From: UTCFX2 sp963827155
GTDB taxonomy: Bacteria; Chloroflexota; Anaerolineae; Anaerolineales; UBA4823
Assembly (NCBI GenBank): GCA_963827155.1
Contig: CAWGZV010000003.1
Span: 680,188-744,187, forward strand
DNA: 64,000 nt
Direction of reading: 5' to 3'
Shown: in pieces, positions 63,965 to 64,000 of the stretch
How positions within the stretch are numbered: the stretch's first letter is position 1
Layout: every line of letters begins with the position of its first letter
Notes under the pieces: generated by a model
What the model was told of the DNA's origin: nothing
The model's input: the letters and a program-made list of their open reading frames with translations, nothing else
Databases searched by the model: none
Made by a program: the position numbers and the translations under genes

Positions 63965-64000
63965 TGTGCGACATGCGCCGGATTCACTGTGCGATTTCAG
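63965..64000 (-). repeat. IS21 right-end repeats, inverted relative to the left end
   Basis: TGTGCGACATGCGCCGGATT at 63965-63984 is the complement of the left-end repeat unit. A second copy begins 23 bases later at 63988 and is cut by the window end. Period and sequence match the left array in inverted orientation. Confidence 0.85.

Larger units (their letters stand above)
61452..64000 (+). mobile_element. IS21-family insertion sequence (istA-istB), right end at window edge
   Basis: The left end starts TGCAAAATCCGG directly after the GFRRF codons of the IS1182 transposase. Four 23-base-period repeats lie at the left end, and inverted copies of the same repeat lie at 63965 and 63988 at the right end. 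The window stops within the last right-hand copy, so the terminus and target duplication are probably only a few bases beyond. Both transposition genes are intact, so the element could be active. Confidence 0.88.

Overview
The window reads as chromosome from an uncultured-type member of the Chloroflexota, most likely class Anaerolineae. This is an inference from gene content: a two-subunit glycine decarboxylase behind a tandem glycine riboswitch, a bacterial homologue of cyclic 2,3-diphosphoglycerate synthetase, a TGS-domain uridine-kinase-like protein, Thr/Pro-rich anchored surface proteins, and FtsZ followed by very large TPR proteins. No rRNA is present to settle it. Base composition is near balanced, with a visibly AT-richer stretch at about 10-17 kb.

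Layout. 1-6 kb: the tail of a multi-pass membrane protein, a cDPGS-like GTPase-fold protein, argS, rpsT, and the initiating sugar transferase of an exopolysaccharide pathway. 6-26 kb: an envelope and exopolysaccharide island. It contains a membrane-tethered LuxR-Kelch protein, a sulfotransferase, a secreted repeat protein, methyltransferases, a polysaccharide deacetylase, three GT4 enzymes, a polysaccharide pyruvyl transferase, a GT-C-like membrane protein, a GT2 enzyme, an M23 peptidase mosaic and a cell-wall-like anchored protein. Many genes here are broken by single-base frameshifts. 26-41 kb: mostly housekeeping genes. These are an M14 carboxypeptidase, the TGS kinase, the gcvH-gcvPA-gcvPB operon with its riboswitch and terminator, small membrane proteins, a PIG-L deacetylase, rpiA-rpe, a redoxin lipoprotein and gcvT. 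41-45 kb: an XRE-cupin regulator, a structured leader RNA with a terminator directly before aspS, aspS itself, a 6S-like RNA and a thioredoxin-TPR protein.

45-59.7 kb: a plus-strand cluster with tight or overlapping junctions. Its members are a TIM-barrel-like protein, FtsZ, a small protein, a divergent LytR-CpsA-Psr-like membrane protein, a two-helix membrane protein, a 1914-residue TPR protein, a second helical-repeat protein, a caspase-fold (C25/CHAT-like) protease with a His-Cys dyad, and a beta-lactamase-fold wall hydrolase. I regard this as the most interesting system in the window: a division GTPase linked to giant TPR scaffolds, a clan CD protease and wall enzymes.

59.7-64 kb: a tRNA-Arg gene, then an IS1182-family element whose transposase gene is interrupted near its 3' end by an IS21-family element (istA, istB). 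Four exact 23-bp-period repeats mark its left end, and its right end coincides with the window edge.

A theme across the window is single-base frameshifts, about twenty in all and many in homopolymers. They include the essential or central genes aspS and gcvT, so part of the pattern is probably residual sequence error. They cluster strongly at 6-17 kb and are absent from the 15-kb ftsZ-TPR cluster, so real decay in the exopolysaccharide island is also possible.
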